NCBI GenBank assembly: GCA_010909165.1
Contig: VJWM01000068.1
Location: 806,001-870,000 of the forward strand
DNA from: Anthoceros angustus
Taxonomy: Eukaryota > Streptophyta > Anthocerotopsida > Anthocerotales > Anthocerotaceae
Direction of reading: 5' to 3'
DNA: 64,000 bases
Each line of letters opens with the position of its first letter. The stretch's first letter is position 1. Below, piece after piece: positions 11,678-24,400 of this stretch. The notes below the pieces were generated by a model. It ran no database searches. It saw nothing but the letters and a program-made list of their open reading frames with translations, and was not told the DNA's origin. A program made the position numbers and the translations under genes.

Positions 11678-12412
11678 CGCTTCCCTTCCGCCTTCCCCAG
11701 CTCAGATCAGCTCCTTCTCTTGCAGTGCGGGGCAGGCAAATTTGCGAGTCTCTCAGAGCACAGAGCCAGCAGCGTGCCGTTTAAAATCCTCCTCCTCGAA
11801 CACGCCACGCTGCGCTTGCGACGGAAGCAACCACCGCAGCTCCCAGCTTCCGCGATCGAGGAGCGAAGGGAGGTGGAAGGCCGCTCTCAGGCGACAGGTG
11901 AGCCTGGAGCTCTTGTAGCGAAGCCCCACGCTCCACCGCGTGTGGCCGAGTGAGCATATTTTCCTTTGCCGAAAAGATTGCCTACCGAATTTTGAGTTAA
12001 AGGACCAACCCCGTTCACACCGAATCCAGGCCATTCCAGGCCGCCTTCACTGTGTGCAATCAGTTCAGCGTCAACTGCAAGGCCCCCACATCCTCTCCTT
12101 CCACCACAATACATACTGCACACGCAAGAGGATTTTTCTTTTCTCAATAAAAATTATAAATAGACTACCTAGCTACCTACCTACCAGTTTACCATTCCAT
12201 CCTCTCATAATAGCTTCTATTAAATATTTTATTATATTTTGATTATAATTATAAAAATATTTATGTTTTGTTATGTCTAACTTATGATTTAGATGAGTTT
12301 GAACATGACACATATTTATAACTTAGTAGGTAATTAGGATCAGTATTTTTCCACTTCTTTTCTTCTTCTTCCATATTCGATGGTAGTACAACTAAAGTAT
12401 AGAATGTGATCA
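11541..12412. repeat. Tandem duplication, unit 1 (contains functional ABCA exon 1 start and upstream region)
   Basis: 872-bp unit repeated immediately downstream at 12413-13284. It starts inside ABCA exon 1 (at cgcaacaatgcattggcttg) and runs across the start codon (11677), the GC-rich leader and an AT-rich tract with the run ctacctacctacc. Identity to unit 2 is nearly complete; I see only single-base indels (cccc/ccc near 12012, ccattccagg/ccattcagg near 12033) and a small change near 12378. Confidence 0.9.
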
Positions 12413-13284
12413 CGCAACAATGCATTGGCTTGAGTACCGAAGGCAGTCCGACCCCTGTTCGGGAGCCGGGGCTGCGCGTTCTCCTCATCCTCCGCGCTGT
12501 TGAGAGGCCGTTCAGGAGTGCGAACGCTTGGCGGGGCGGGGGAGGCCATCGCTTCCCTTCCGCCTTCCCCAGCTCAGATCAGCTCCTTCTCTTGCAGTGC
12601 GGGGCAGGCAAATTTGCGAGTCTCTCAGAGCACAGAGCCAGCAGCGTGCCGTTTAAAATCCTCCTCCTCGAACACGCCACGCTGCGCTTGCGACGGAAGC
12701 AACCACCGCAGCTCCCAGCTTCCGCGATCGAGGAGCGAAGGGAGGTGGAAGGCCGCTCTCAGGCGACAGGTGAGCCTGGAGCTCTTGTAGCGAAGCCCCA
12801 CGCTCCACCGCGTGTGGCCGAGTGAGCATATTTTCCTTTGCCGAAAAGATTGCCTACCGAATTTTGAGTTAAAGGACCAACCCGTTCACACCGAATCCAG
12901 GCCATTCAGGCCGCCTTCACTGTGTGCAATCAGTTCAGCGTCAACTGCAAGGCCCCCACATCCTCTCCTTCCACCACAATACATACTGCACACGCAAGAG
13001 GATTTTTCTTTTCTCAATAAAAATTATAAATAGACTACCTAGCTACCTACCTACCAGTTTACCATTCCATCCTCTCATAATAGCTTCTATTAAATATTTT
13101 ATTATATTTTGATTATAATTATAAAAATATTTATGTTTTGTTATGTCTAACTTATGATTTAGATGAGTTTGAACATGACACATATTTATAACTTAGTAGG
13201 TAATTAGGATCAGTATTTTTCCACTTCTTTTCTTCTTCTTCCATATTCTGATGAGTAGTACAACTAAAGTATAGAATGTGATCC
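12413..13284. repeat. Tandem duplication, unit 2 (orphan copy of ABCA exon 1 and promoter)
   Basis: Second copy of the 872-bp unit. It carries an exact copy of the ABCA start region: a minus-strand ATG at 12549 followed by MASPAPPSVRTPERPLNSAE and on to codon 46. There the unit ends, and the frame runs into AT-rich DNA of unit 1 and stops near 12340. The native exon-1 splice donor is absent, because the breakpoint lies upstream of it. The copy is therefore a duplicated promoter with a truncated first exon. It lies between the ABCA gene and the divergent DRC10 gene. Confidence 0.88.
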
Positions 13285-13425
13285 TGCAACACCAATAGCA
13301 AACTTTGATCACCTAAAGGTTATCACGGAAATGGTTATCACCATTTGTTTACTATTTATGTGAATAAAGAGCATGTGTCTTATGAGAGACACTTGTGGTT
13401 TCATGGTATTTATACCATCATCATC

Positions 13426-16354
13426 ATGTTGGACTCACTAAGACCTAGGAGGAAATCCACAGCCAGATCTTTTTGTTCAAGTACTGAAATACCAGGCTTC
13501 CAGAGTCTAGTATGGAAACCTGCTCATATTCCTGGAAGTAATGAGATTGAACCTTATATATCATGTCATCTTATCAAGAATTTGTTGGATGATGCACTTA
13601 TTATGTTGAGGTTAGTTGGCTACACTAGTCATGCTTTGATTTTAGTTCATTTTAAGTTCTTAACCTTGAAAGACTTCAATTGCCAACATGCAGAACCTTG
13701 AGTTTTGTCACGAGGGATTTGCTAGAAATTCCTGAATATGAACTTGAAGCAAAACTATCACCCGTAAGAAAATGCTATTGGGTACATAGCTTGAAGGGCA
13801 ATAGTTTTTGCCCACTAGAGTTTCCATAAGTACATCATAGGTTGCTTAAAACTTGTTATATGATCGTGAAATGTTGCTCAAATCTAGGAAATCCTTAAAG
13901 CGTTACAATGGCATATGAAAACATTGGATAATATGGACAATACTATAGCTGAGAACAAATGTTTTTCAGAAATGGACTTGGCGCATTCATCATGGCGACT
14001 TTGTTGTCTCTCCGTAGTAAGTTAATTTGATTTGCTTTTCTTGTGCCACATTTCATTTCGTATATCTATCAAAAACATTTAGTGATATTGATCTATAAAA
14101 TTTATGTTTGTCTCTAGATGCACAAAAATATGCTTCACGACATTATGAATTTTGGTAAAAGTCAAGCTCCTGGATTATTCATCTTTCAATATTGTTTTGA
14201 AAAGGTAGTTTCATGCCATTTTTAACTTAAAACTAGAAGATAGTATAAGACTCATGTCTATCAAATTCTCTCATGCCAAAATAATGTGCTGCATTATGCA
14301 TTGCAGATAAGGTTTTTAGCTCGAAAAAGACTCATTCTTACATTGGAAGAGGAAAACTCTATAGAGACTTATAGAGAAGAAGTATATAAACGTGAACAAA
14401 AGGTAAAATAATTAAAAAAACTTATTTCTTTCACTATCTTTTTCATTACTTCATAGATGAAATCTTAGGTTTATTACATATATAGACTTGACATAGAAAA
14501 TTGCTGAAACAGGCCATCAAGGAGCATACTGCTTTGTCCCAACAATTAGAACGGGAACGAGCAGAGAGAGCACGAAAATTGGCTCAATTTCAAGCTGATG
14601 AGCGTCAAGCCTATCGTAATGCTTATGTGCCTCACCTTTGAGGTGTTTTGTTTATTGGTAAATTGAGCTCAAATCATCTTAGTTTTTCTAGTACTAGAAA
14701 ACAAGCTTTTCTTGTGTTCAAGCGATTATCAAACTTTTTAAAATTTAGGTAATAAACAAAAGATCACTTTTTAATATCGCCTTACTGACTTTCTTATAGA
14801 GGCAATTGAAGATGCTAAAGCCTACTCTCTGGCCATGGAGTTACAGTTGTACACTGAATGCAAAGCAATTGAAGATAGAGAAGTTGCAGCTTTCCAAGCT
14901 CAGGTTTCTTTTTAAATCATTTACTTTCCGGGTGGATCACTATACATCATCAATACAAAGATATTGTCAAATTGACAATAATGTATACAACTATTTGGAT
15001 TGGACAGGAGAAACAACTATTGGAGGATAGTGGGAAGTTGGCAGAGGCACTCGATGATCAACAGGTGCTACCCTAGTAAAATTCTCTTCTTCTTTGTTAA
15101 AGAGATGAACAATTTCCTCTAATCCGAAGTCACGAAGTTAATATGACCGACATGCTAATTTACACAGAGAAGCAATAGAGACATGGAAATGTCATTAAGA
15201 GGAAAGAAAGAACAAAGTGTTGAAGAAGTTACAGCTCTACTAAATGAATATGATTCTGACATTCACAAAAGAACTGAAGAATTACACCATGTTATAGTGA
15301 GTTTGTCACTTCATTCATCCTTGAAATTTTGTGGAATTATTGTTTTTGTGACGAAAGATTAAATTGAAAATAAATGCAAAGTTCTCAATGAAAAGTAGAA
15401 ATAAATATCAATGTTGAAATTAACAAGGAAATAGATGCAAAATTCTTACTAAGAAGTTGAGAAACGTTAATACATAATACATAACAGTAGAGGGAGGTCT
15501 TGAAATGTTAATACCTAACAATAGAGGGAGGTCTTGAAACGTTAATACCTAACAGTGGAGGGAGGTCTTGCAACGTTAATACCTAACATTAGAGGGGAGG
15601 ACTTGAACCTTCGTCCTTGTGCTCATTAGCCTTAAACTAACTGGGCTACTCTAATTATTATTATTTGAATATGAGCCCACTTATTAATCTCATGCTTACT
15701 CTAATGTAATATTATAGGAAGAAAATGCGGAAATTGAACGGAAACTCAGAAGATACACCGCATATTTTGCCGAAGTTGCAAGATTGGTAAGTATTTGAAA
15801 ACTCATTACTGTCTTAAAATAGAATATTTCTAATTATCATATGTAACCATATTTTCTCATTCATATGGAAAAAAAATCACATAATTATGCTATGTTACAG
15901 GATGCTATACAAGCCGAAGGAGCTAGAATAGCAAGCATATTCTATGAGGTAATATACAAAGTTTTGTATAATATACACATCTCATATCACCACATCCTGT
16001 AATGAATAAAATATTCAATATATAAAAAAACTTAATTCCTTCTTAAGAATTTTAATCCTTACATAATAAACAGATAAAAGCAATCTATCATGCGACAAGA
16101 CATATTGCTGCAAGGAGAATCCAACGATGCTATAAAAAATGGCGAGCATGGAAAAAAGAGCAGGCCAAAAAAGCTGCTGTAAGAAATATAAAAGATTAAA
16201 ATTATTTTAAATATTTTTTTTTGAGATATCTATTAACCAAGGTATATGCTTCATTATTTACTCTGGACAGAAAAAAGCCAAGAAAGCAAAGAAGGGTAAG
16301 AAGGGAGGAAAGGACGATAAGAAGAAAGGCTCAAGTTCAAAACGCAAGAAGTAG
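13426..16354 (+). CDS. Dynein regulatory complex subunit 10-like (IQCD), axonemal
   Basis: Thirteen exons join with consistent GT-AG phases into 424 residues: 13426-13610, 13694-13763, 13888-14016, 14118-14204, 14307-14402, 14513-14626, 14802-14903, 15008-15064, 15168-15296, 15718-15786, 15901-15948, 16074-16178, 16271-16354. An N-terminal helical region (HLIKNLLDDALIMLRTLSFV) precedes long coiled coils (LEEENSIETYREEVYKREQK, QSVEEVTALLNEYDSDIHKR). Near the C-terminus is an IQ motif (AARRIQRCYKKWRAWKK), then a Lys-rich tail (KKAKKAKKGKKGGKDDKKKG). This order and length match DRC10/IQCD, a nexin-dynein regulatory complex subunit in motile cilia. Related DRC9 (IQCG) is the alternative. In plants the role would be in sperm flagella. 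The exon 6 donor (TAT/gtgcct) is the weakest junction, and an in-frame upstream ATG at 13345 exists. It is divergent from ABCA across the duplication. Confidence 0.78.
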
Positions 16355-17474
16355 TAGGTGGAGTGTAATAACATGAGAACTGCGCAGTTTGTAGCTACCT
16401 ACTCTGTCCGAGATAGAAAAGGTGATTCCATCCTCCTTCGGGGAAAGTAAGGTTGCAAGAACTCAGCTCCTTCGTTCGACTTAAAAACGTCGCCAGGGCC
16501 CACCGAGTGTACGTGCTGGTACGGTGGATCCATGGATCCAGACGCGAACGAGTTATAGACCACACAGGCTGCAGCCTGACGTCTCTCAAATTGACTCGTG
16601 GCTGTCGCCACTCAGCTTTCAAACTCGTCCTCTCATTTGATGACGGCAGTGTCGCGAAGCTCCACTCAATGCAATTCTATGGTGAAAAGTGAGGTACAGT
16701 ACACCCAGACGGAAACCGCAAGGACAAGCAGCACCAATTTGGTCTCATCTTCTGCTCTTCAGAGCGATAAAAAAGCTGCACCATGTGATGCGTGTAACTG
16801 TGCGATGCCTGCCTACGGAAGAGGAGAGTGTGACAACGAGAGCTGACCCGCTCTGGATAGAAACCTGAATCAGGGAATAGAGATAGTGGACGAGGACTGA
16901 ACCACATGGGAAGTGATAGAACAAGACATCACAAGGTACGGTAAGATATATCACAAGGAAAGCCGTCTGTGACTCGAGGCTCGCTGCAAATGGTTCATGG
17001 GCAGTGATAGACACAAGAAATTACAAGGTATGGTAGGCTGCAGTCACAAGGAACCCAGTCCGTGATTCGAGGCTCGCTGCAAATGGTGTAAGGTAAACAA
17101 GTCACCTCTGGGTAGTGAGTGAGTGCGTGAGTGAGTGAGTGAGAGAGGAGCTTACAGCACCTGGAGGAGATTAGAGCACGGACACACTAAGGCCACAAGT
17201 CAATAACTGCCAGCGCAGACTTGAAATGGTGCACAATCGTCACATCACCTGCAGAATGAAGGGCAAGACAGACAACCTTATGAAGGAAATCATGCAGGGT
17301 CCAAGACATGCCTCAAAGCACAACAAGGGAGTCACTGGCAAAGCATGGGGAGGTTCAGAACTAAGAAGCACCTACATCCAGATGAACCCAATGACCAAAT
17401 CCGGGTGACTGAGTTGCATGACATTATTGAGCACTAGAGACAGGCACAGCATCATCCAAGTGTGTTTGCAGGTT
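16355..17474. other. Intergenic with imperfect tandem repeat and GTGA microsatellite
   Basis: About 1.1 kb between the convergent DRC10 and LysM genes. No coding signal. It contains a two-copy repeat of about 90 bp (16914-17095) and a (gtga)n run near 17117-17146. Confidence 0.55.
16914..17095. repeat. Two-copy imperfect tandem repeat, about 90 bp
   Basis: Both halves share gtgatag near the start, then tcacaagga, then gattcgaggctcgctgcaaa (first copy gactcgagg...) at the end. The middle is diverged. It is probably an old local duplication; no function is apparent. Confidence 0.7.
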
Positions 17475-19388
17475 TTAATCTAAGGCTGCCTTGTTGCGAC
17501 GTGTAGGCTTTACCAAGCCTGAAAGTGAACCACTTTGGCTGGATACCTGTAGAGGGCCAGGAGAGTCTCCTCGGTTCCTCGAAGGAGTGATAAAAGGAAA
17601 CTTTTCAGCACTTGCTGTTCGACGTATCTTCGACAGCAGGTTCTCTACTGAGTTCCCTCCTAGCAAAGAAGATCCCATAACCCTCCCCCCACTTCCTCCT
17701 TGGCTGAATCCACCTTCCCCGCTGGTTTGCACACCATTTGATGGGGGTCGTGGTAAGGAGGGAGGTGTCTCTGTTTCTCGCAACCTTAAACCCGAAGTCC
17801 TGGTTGATAAGGGAAGCCTTGCAGGGGAAATGGTTCTATCTACACCGCCTGCATCCTGCTTCTCTGTTATCTCTGAAGGTGAATCAACCAAAGAAGCAGT
17901 ACCCTCCACCTTCGGGCGCCTCCTAACAGGCCTTTCACCCATTCTGTCTACATCAATGACATCACCAGCATTACCAGATACCTCCAGTCTCTCTCGACTG
18001 GGTCTCCTATGGTGCTCAGGCGTATTGGAAAACTCGCTGCTAGATAGCCCAGGTGACTCTTGCCGATCTCGACTAGGTCTTCTGTGATGCCCAGGCATGA
18101 CAGTGGTAACAGGCTCCACAGCATACAGCTCTTGCTTAGTTGCTGATTCAATGTGATAGTCAAAGCCAGTTGCCCTAGCACCACTAACAACCGGCTTATC
18201 ACCACACAACCAGCCACCTTGACCCGACAGCCCGGGCATACATGGGGGTGAAAATGGCTCATCCTCGGAGTGACACTCACTGTCCGACTTGTAGACCGCC
18301 ATCTCCATGCCCTCGTCAGTAACTTTGGTGCTCGGGGATGTGAGTCCATAGTACCCTCTGAGAAGTCCCATCGCAGATGTCACGGTCCTCTTGTCAGAAG
18401 GCTTTTGGGCTTTCGGGTTTGCCAACGATCCATACTTGAATTGGGTATGTTTTTTCAAACGAGAAGACGGATGAACCTCCTCAGACCTATTCAACAGACA
18501 AACTTGGATCAATGACTTGCAACCAACATCAAGGCGCCTGCTGGGGGACTTAAAACCCCGGCCAAAATGTATTCCACCCTTGCTACCCTTCTTTACGTTC
18601 GAGTGGACCCTTAAACTATGGGCCTCCGACATACCTCGGACTGGATTGATCACTGGACAACACGGCAGACGGCGGGTGCCTCCCAGGTAGAGGTATTCGC
18701 AAAGTTTGAAGACCAAACATCTGGATGTCTGTCTGTAATCCGTTCATGCGTTTTATGTCAGCAACCTGCACAGTGAACCTTTAGCTCAGTCCTTGCCCAT
18801 TTCACAAACACACGGGAACAAGGTTCGCCCTGCACGGCGTAACCACATAAAGAAAGTGACTTGGCACACACGCACATCCACTATTTCTTACTTGACAGAA
18901 CCTACTACTCAAGATGGACGTAAGGCTGAGCAGCAGTGCTGCGCCGTGTGAGTTTAACCTTGAGCCTCACGTTCATCTTGAACAGTACATTGTGCCCGCT
19001 GTCCTTGAGATGTCACCGTCTTGATCTACTACAGAAGGGAGCTACAAGATCCAACCTAAGCATCTGGTTCAAAACCATTGCAGCCATGCCATCATCCAAT
19101 GCTGCCAACAGAGACATTTACCTCGACACCATACTTGATGGCTACCCCCGCCAGGGTGTCCAGCTTCGTAACCTTATGTTCAATGCACCCGCGGGCATTT
19201 AAAAAGCTGGAATCGCCGCTGGATACACTGGAAGCAGAAGAAGAGGAGGAAAGCCTACTGGCCATATTCAAGCCGGAGCAGCAGAAGTTAGCCCTACTGT
19301 TCGGAAGCAGAGAAGACAGAGAGCCGTGACGAGCGCACCGCAACAAGTTGGAACAGCCACGATGCCCCATGCAGCTCCCTTCCTGCAC
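17475..19388 (-). CDS. LysM domain protein of the plant intracellular (non-secreted) type
   Basis: Three exons reconstruct 469 residues: 19122-19388, 18635-18765, 17475-18486, with phase-consistent GT-AG junctions. After a Ser-rich N-terminus without signal peptide, a LysM module spans exons 1-2: CIEHKVTKLDTLAGVAIKYG, VADIKRMNGLQTDIQMFGL, QTLRIPLPGRHPPS. Exon 3 has a conserved patch (TSAMGLLRGYYGLTSPS, then GMEMAVYKSDSE) and a long basic, Ser/Pro-rich, disordered tail with repeated HHRRPSR(D/E)R and a final IRRTASAEKFPF motif. LysM modules usually bind GlcNAc polymers, but this plant subfamily lacks secretion signals and membrane anchors, and its role is unknown. Start at 19388 is the first Met in frame; one or two internal Met are alternatives. 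Confidence 0.85.
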
Positions 19389-20204
19389 GGTTGAATCTGG
19401 AGCTACAACGCACTACTTCGCCGATCCCCGCGATCACCACAGCCATCCAACACCACGACACTCACGAAAATGTCACATCACTAAACGATCACCGATATTT
19501 CCTGTCCCATCCATGATCCCCAAGCTAATGCGAATCCAGCAGCCCCGCCCTGACCACATCCACTACCGTCACCTGATACCGCAACATTGGATCTGCTTTT
19601 CCCGCTTCCTCCCGATACTATCAGCGTGCTGCACACAACCCTTACCTGTCCAACGTAGTGCACTCTACAGGAATGTCCATTCCGCCATCAAAACCGATTC
19701 AATTCAATATCTACCACCGCTCCCGCATTGGTCAAGGCACAGTCCAGGCGTCCGCTTGCGTCACAGATCCATCAGAAGGTGAGCCTGCGCCAGCGAGGTG
19801 ACGGTGCAACGCAGAAAAACCCCACTGGCATGGCTCCCCAAGCCAACGGGGCAAAGAAGCGCTATCGCACCTACAACCAGCGCCGGGAAAAGGACCTGGC
19901 AAGCGCAGACCCGCATCCGCTCATCCAGGCTGGGATGCAATCGGATCCCCGTGCTAGAACGCGGGCAGCTGGAGTCCGGCAGATCGGAATTTGTGGCTCT
20001 TGCACCATGCACTGGAACATGCACCCGCACCGCATGCACCGAGCTGAGACCTGGTCAAGTGGCGCCCATGGTTGCAAAAATTTGTTCCGCGGCTGGCTAC
20101 CCGCGGCACGCGCTGGACGAGGACGCAGCAGGAGTGCACGTGAGAAAGACGGGAGGTCCTGGTTGCATGATGTTGAGCTTCAATTGCGCAATTTGTACAT
20201 ACGG

Positions 20205-20267
20205 TTTTTCAGCCCATTTGGTTCTAAACGGGTGTATGTCTATGTACATCCCAAATGGGCTGAAAAA
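20205..20267. repeat. Inverted repeat, 17-bp perfect arms
   Basis: Left arm tttttcagcccatttgg (20205-20221) and right arm ccaaatgggctgaaaaa (20251-20267) are exact reverse complements around a 29-base spacer that itself contains gtatgtctatgtacat. It could be the end of a small foldback element or a hairpin RNA; neither can be shown from sequence alone. Confidence 0.8.
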
Positions 20268-20635
20268 CTAAGTGATAACCAGGTAGTGTGAATTTTAAAT
20301 GAGAATCTAATCCCCTACCCATCTACCCATAGAAGAAGAGGAATTTTTTTTTAGTCCACTTAAGGACCGATGTTCGTCAAGGGACTGAAATATGATGAGT
20401 AAATAGAATTATCTATTAAATTTATATATAATTATTTTTCATCATAATATTTATATAAGAAAGTTGGTGAGCTCATGTTCTTAAAGGGAGGCAAGCATGT
20501 CCACTTAAGTACATCATGATATTTTTTCCAAGAGGATGACATCATAAAAAAAAAGATTTTAATATCTAGGAGGATGATGACATCATATTATTTTCTACAC
20601 TTAAAAGGATGTCTATCCCTTTAACTGATGAAAGA

Positions 20636-20720
20636 AATAGAGTAGACATTATTAATAGACAAGATGGGAAATCCCATCTACCCATGAAGTCCAAGGAGGA
20701 ACAACCCAAAAAGGGCTAAT
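20636..20720 (-). mobile_element. Retroelement 3'-tail copy (family with 25.9 and 57.0 kb)
   Basis: Shares with 25868-25953 the order tagagtagac..., gatgggaaatcc, atctaccc, gaggaacaacccaaaaaggg and ctaat. At 25.9 kb this tail lies just 3' of reverse-transcriptase-type coding remnants on the minus strand, so it is read here as an isolated 3' end of the same family. No coding sequence accompanies this copy. Confidence 0.6.
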
Positions 20721-21467
20721 GGTTAACTAATGTATCCTTGAGGGCTGTAGAATTTCTGCATCTTTCCATGTCTTTCACGCATAAGTGTCATGGGTGGGCG
20801 CATCCGTTTATTTCTTGTTAAGATACTACGGTAATACGATGCAAGGAGACAAGAACGGATAATAATAGAAACAACTCGGCTGGTTAATGGTTAACATTAT
20901 ACCTCATGATATGATAGGTAGAAATTTCTAACAAAGCATTGATCATTATTGAATTTTTAAATATTATTAGTATTAAATTGATATGTGGTCGGATTTTGTA
21001 TTGCTTTAGGCTTCACCAATTTCGCTTAAGGTATTACGCAAGCCTTGCGCTTACAAAGTGTCTGGGTGACGCCCGCCCGGTTCCTCCGATATTGAAACCA
21101 CTCGCGTCCCTACCGACTGTCATAAAACAGTGGGAAAGCGTTTCGCACGATTTCGAGCTTCGAGCTTCCCATAACGCTGATGTGGTATGGGAGAAGCGAG
21201 CGAGGAGAGATGGGGCAGCGCATCGCGCACAAATTTTCAGGTAAGAAACGCTTGAACCAATTTGGCATAATATCACAAAGAATGTCTCGAAGAAAAAAAT
21301 ACAAGCCCCGGCATGGACACTACGAGAAACAACCTGTGGGTGTGGCGGCATCCTTGCGAGTATGATGAAGAAATACCGCAGGGATGACAATGCTGCCCAT
21401 TACGAAGCCTCATTACAAGCATCACGAGAAGCCAGTAGCCGGCTTACCCTCGCTGGCAAACCCTCCT

Positions 21468-24400
21468 TCACATCCTGGGGAACACGCCTGAGAAATTTGG
21501 TATTCTATTCAAGTGTTTCAAAGCTCTCTCGGCGAGCTGGCGGGAAGGATAGGTTCCATATTTGAAAGCGTCCACCAATGCTGTATGTACGTTAGGATCA
21601 GCAGCAATCATCCCTGCCAGATCTCCATATCGCAGAATCCTTTCCACCATCCACACAGCCCGCTCTCTCAGAAGCTCTGTCCTATGCGTTTGCAATATAA
21701 GCAGGATAGGTTGGAAGGCATGCTCGTCATAAAGTACACGCACTCCTTTTTCCACGTCGACTCCGTCCCTGATCAGGGTAGACAGGGCCCCCATGGCTGC
21801 CTCAACAGTAGCTTGATTTGCACTGTCCAATAGACCAACAAGCGGTACTATTGCTCGTGCCTCCAGAAGACAAAAAGAGGTGTTTGGAGAGCACTGACCT
21901 CCGTGGATTACACAAAGACCAGTGGGTGGAGGTGGCGGAGGCTGGAAGCAGGCAAAGCAGCCCTTCGCAGGTGGGACATCTGGATACTCGGACAGCTCTT
22001 GCGACTTCGATGAGAGATTTTCAAGTGCAACTGCAGACCAGCAGTGCACTTCATCCAAGTTCGTCTGCAGTAATGAGGTGAAGAGGGACACGAGATCATA
22101 CTGCTTGGCAAGACGAAGTATATCATCATCATCCAGCCCATAGGTGAATCTTGCAAGAGTTCCCACTAAGCCTTCTTGGAATGGATTCATAAGCCGACCA
22201 GCTCCTCTCACAGTGCCTCTCCTCAATTCCTCGATCCGTTTCACTAATATTTGCACAGCATTCTCTCCTAAAAGAGCACGCGTGAGGTCCAAATCTGTTG
22301 GTGGAAGATTCGCCAGAAGCCCAGCTGCTGCAGCTTGCTCTTCCATAATTCCTGCTGCTTCAAGAAGCCTCACGAGGGTCCCCAACTGACGTGTTGTCAC
22401 TCTAAGCCCATCTGCCAGCTCTTGTCCCATGCAAGGCGACAGTCGATTGAGTAACTTGAGCGAGATCACCCGAAGATCCTTCTGTGGGACCTCCAAGAAC
22501 TGGATCAAGCTTACAAGGGCACCTGCACTTTTTATGTATGCCACTACCTTCGTTAGGATATTTGGAGAAGATGCCAAGCCCACAAGCACCTGAAGCAACC
22601 TGGCCTCGATAGCTGGGCCAGTGTTACTGATAAGAAGGAGGAAATCATGAACAATCACCTCCGACGCCAAGGTGTTACCTTCATCATCAATAGGAACGAA
22701 CTCAAAATCTTCTCCAGAGCTCACCACCTGTGCAAGCACTGTTGCTGACACCTCTTTCACCCTAATAGGAACCTGATTACCTCCCACTGCAAAGAGATCC
22801 TTCACAAGTGGTGGAAGGATTCCAGCATCTATGAGTAACTTTGAGTTGGTCTCGAGCATAGAGAGACTCTTCAAAGCTTTCAAGGCAGCCTCATGTGCTG
22901 CCAACTTCTTACTGCTTAGCATCTCAACAAGGGTAGCTCCCCCAACCTCCGCCACCCTTGCTTTTCCTTCCCCTGTCAAGGGAACATTGGCAAGATCATT
23001 TGCCATGTCGATCTGAAGTTCCTCTGAACCTGCCATGGCATACGAGTCAAAAACCTTACGGTGGACAAAAGCCAATGTTAGCCAACATGAGGCAGTCAGG
23101 CCATCGGAAGAACTTCTCCCAACAAACGGACCAGCTAAAACCCTACACAACCCTTGGTACAGCAGTCAGCGAGACCTACTCCTGCACAAGACAACATTTA
23201 CCTTGAACCAGCCTTCTGAGGAGAGGTTGCAGGCGCCCATTTTCAGCCATCTGGCGAACATTCTGGTCACAGCCCTCCAAGTTTTCCAGCGTTTTTTCTG
23301 CCTTCTCTGCGCAGACAAGGTCAACAGAGTTGCTGCTTGTCATGCCAACGAGGATCAAAATCGCTCCATTGGTTGCACCAATCTTCTCACAAAGAGAGGA
23401 ACTATAAGAGAGCTCCAACAACAGGGACGCAGCCTCCTCTCGCTCTTGAGGTGAGTCCCTGTTTAAACTTTTCACGCAAGTTCGAATAGCATCGGTCTTT
23501 CCAATAGCTTCCTGCAAAAGAGCAAATCAACACACAGACACGCACAATGAGATCCTCCCAGTTAAAGCTGCTTGTGCAGTGACTCTCACACTGTAAAGGC
23601 CAAAAGCTTACCCGGTTGTCCTCGTCATCTTGTGCAAGTATGCACAAAGTAGCAAGAGCATAGGATCTCACTTGAGGACCATCCTTCATCCGTTCAACAA
23701 TCAACGGAATAAGCCCAGCATTTCTGATCCTATCCCGGTTGTGCTTATTCTGGTGGCAGAGAGACTGCAGGTCTTGGAGAGCATACACCTTATCGGCTTC
23801 AGGATTTTTGTCGATGAGATTCAGGCATGCGTTATCAATCCTGAACCCCTCATTCCTATGCGTCCATTCCTCAATGGTATTTCGCAGAGCAAGGCTCGGC
23901 TTCAGCACCGTGCTCTCTAGCTGCTTTCCAGTCATAGGGCACACGGGAGCCTTCTCATTCTCCCGACATTCTTTGAACCAGCGTTCAATTGCACTCTTCT
24001 CATAGGTCTGTCCAGTTTCCAGCGTGACAGGGTCCCGCATAACCTGCTTGGTCAAGGGGCACACGAACGCTTCATACAGAGGCTCCACCCGCCTGTGCTC
24101 CTTGTGTCCTGTCCCGGCCTCTGAAGGAGCCGGATGCTCATAGAACTGCACCCAGTTCTCAAAGATATTGTCGATGATATCCAGCATGTGAAGGTCATAT
24201 GCCTCCATGGAATCCTGCAGATCCGTCTTGAGCAAATCAATCTCATTCCTCAGCGCACTCGGGTTCCTCCCAAGATCATTCACCCCCACGGACCTGGCAA
24301 TATCCATCAAGATCCCAGTCTGCACCGCGACATCGTTCCGTATATTACTGTTCTTACGCTCCAGCGTGAGGCAGATCCGCTCCTCCGTCTCCTTCACCCT

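Larger units (their letters stand above)
19389..21467. other. Intergenic: promoter flanks, one hairpin, AT-rich repeat DNA
   Basis: The 2.1 kb upstream of the LysM gene and downstream of the U-box gene. Up to about 20160 it is GC-balanced leader/promoter-like DNA. Then comes a 17-bp-arm inverted repeat (20205-20267), then AT-rich DNA with a retroelement tail copy (20636-20720). Open frames here have no recognisable domain. Confidence 0.5.

Noticed and set aside
11558-12825. Plus-strand frames of 131 and 139 residues repeated twice
   Set aside because: They are antisense shadows of ABCA exon 1 and its GC-rich leader, repeated only because the unit is duplicated.
14637-14640. TGA after YVPHL as a premature end of DRC10
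   Set aside because: Downstream exons continue the same coiled coil and IQ region in phase if the exon ends at 14626 (TAT/gtgcct).
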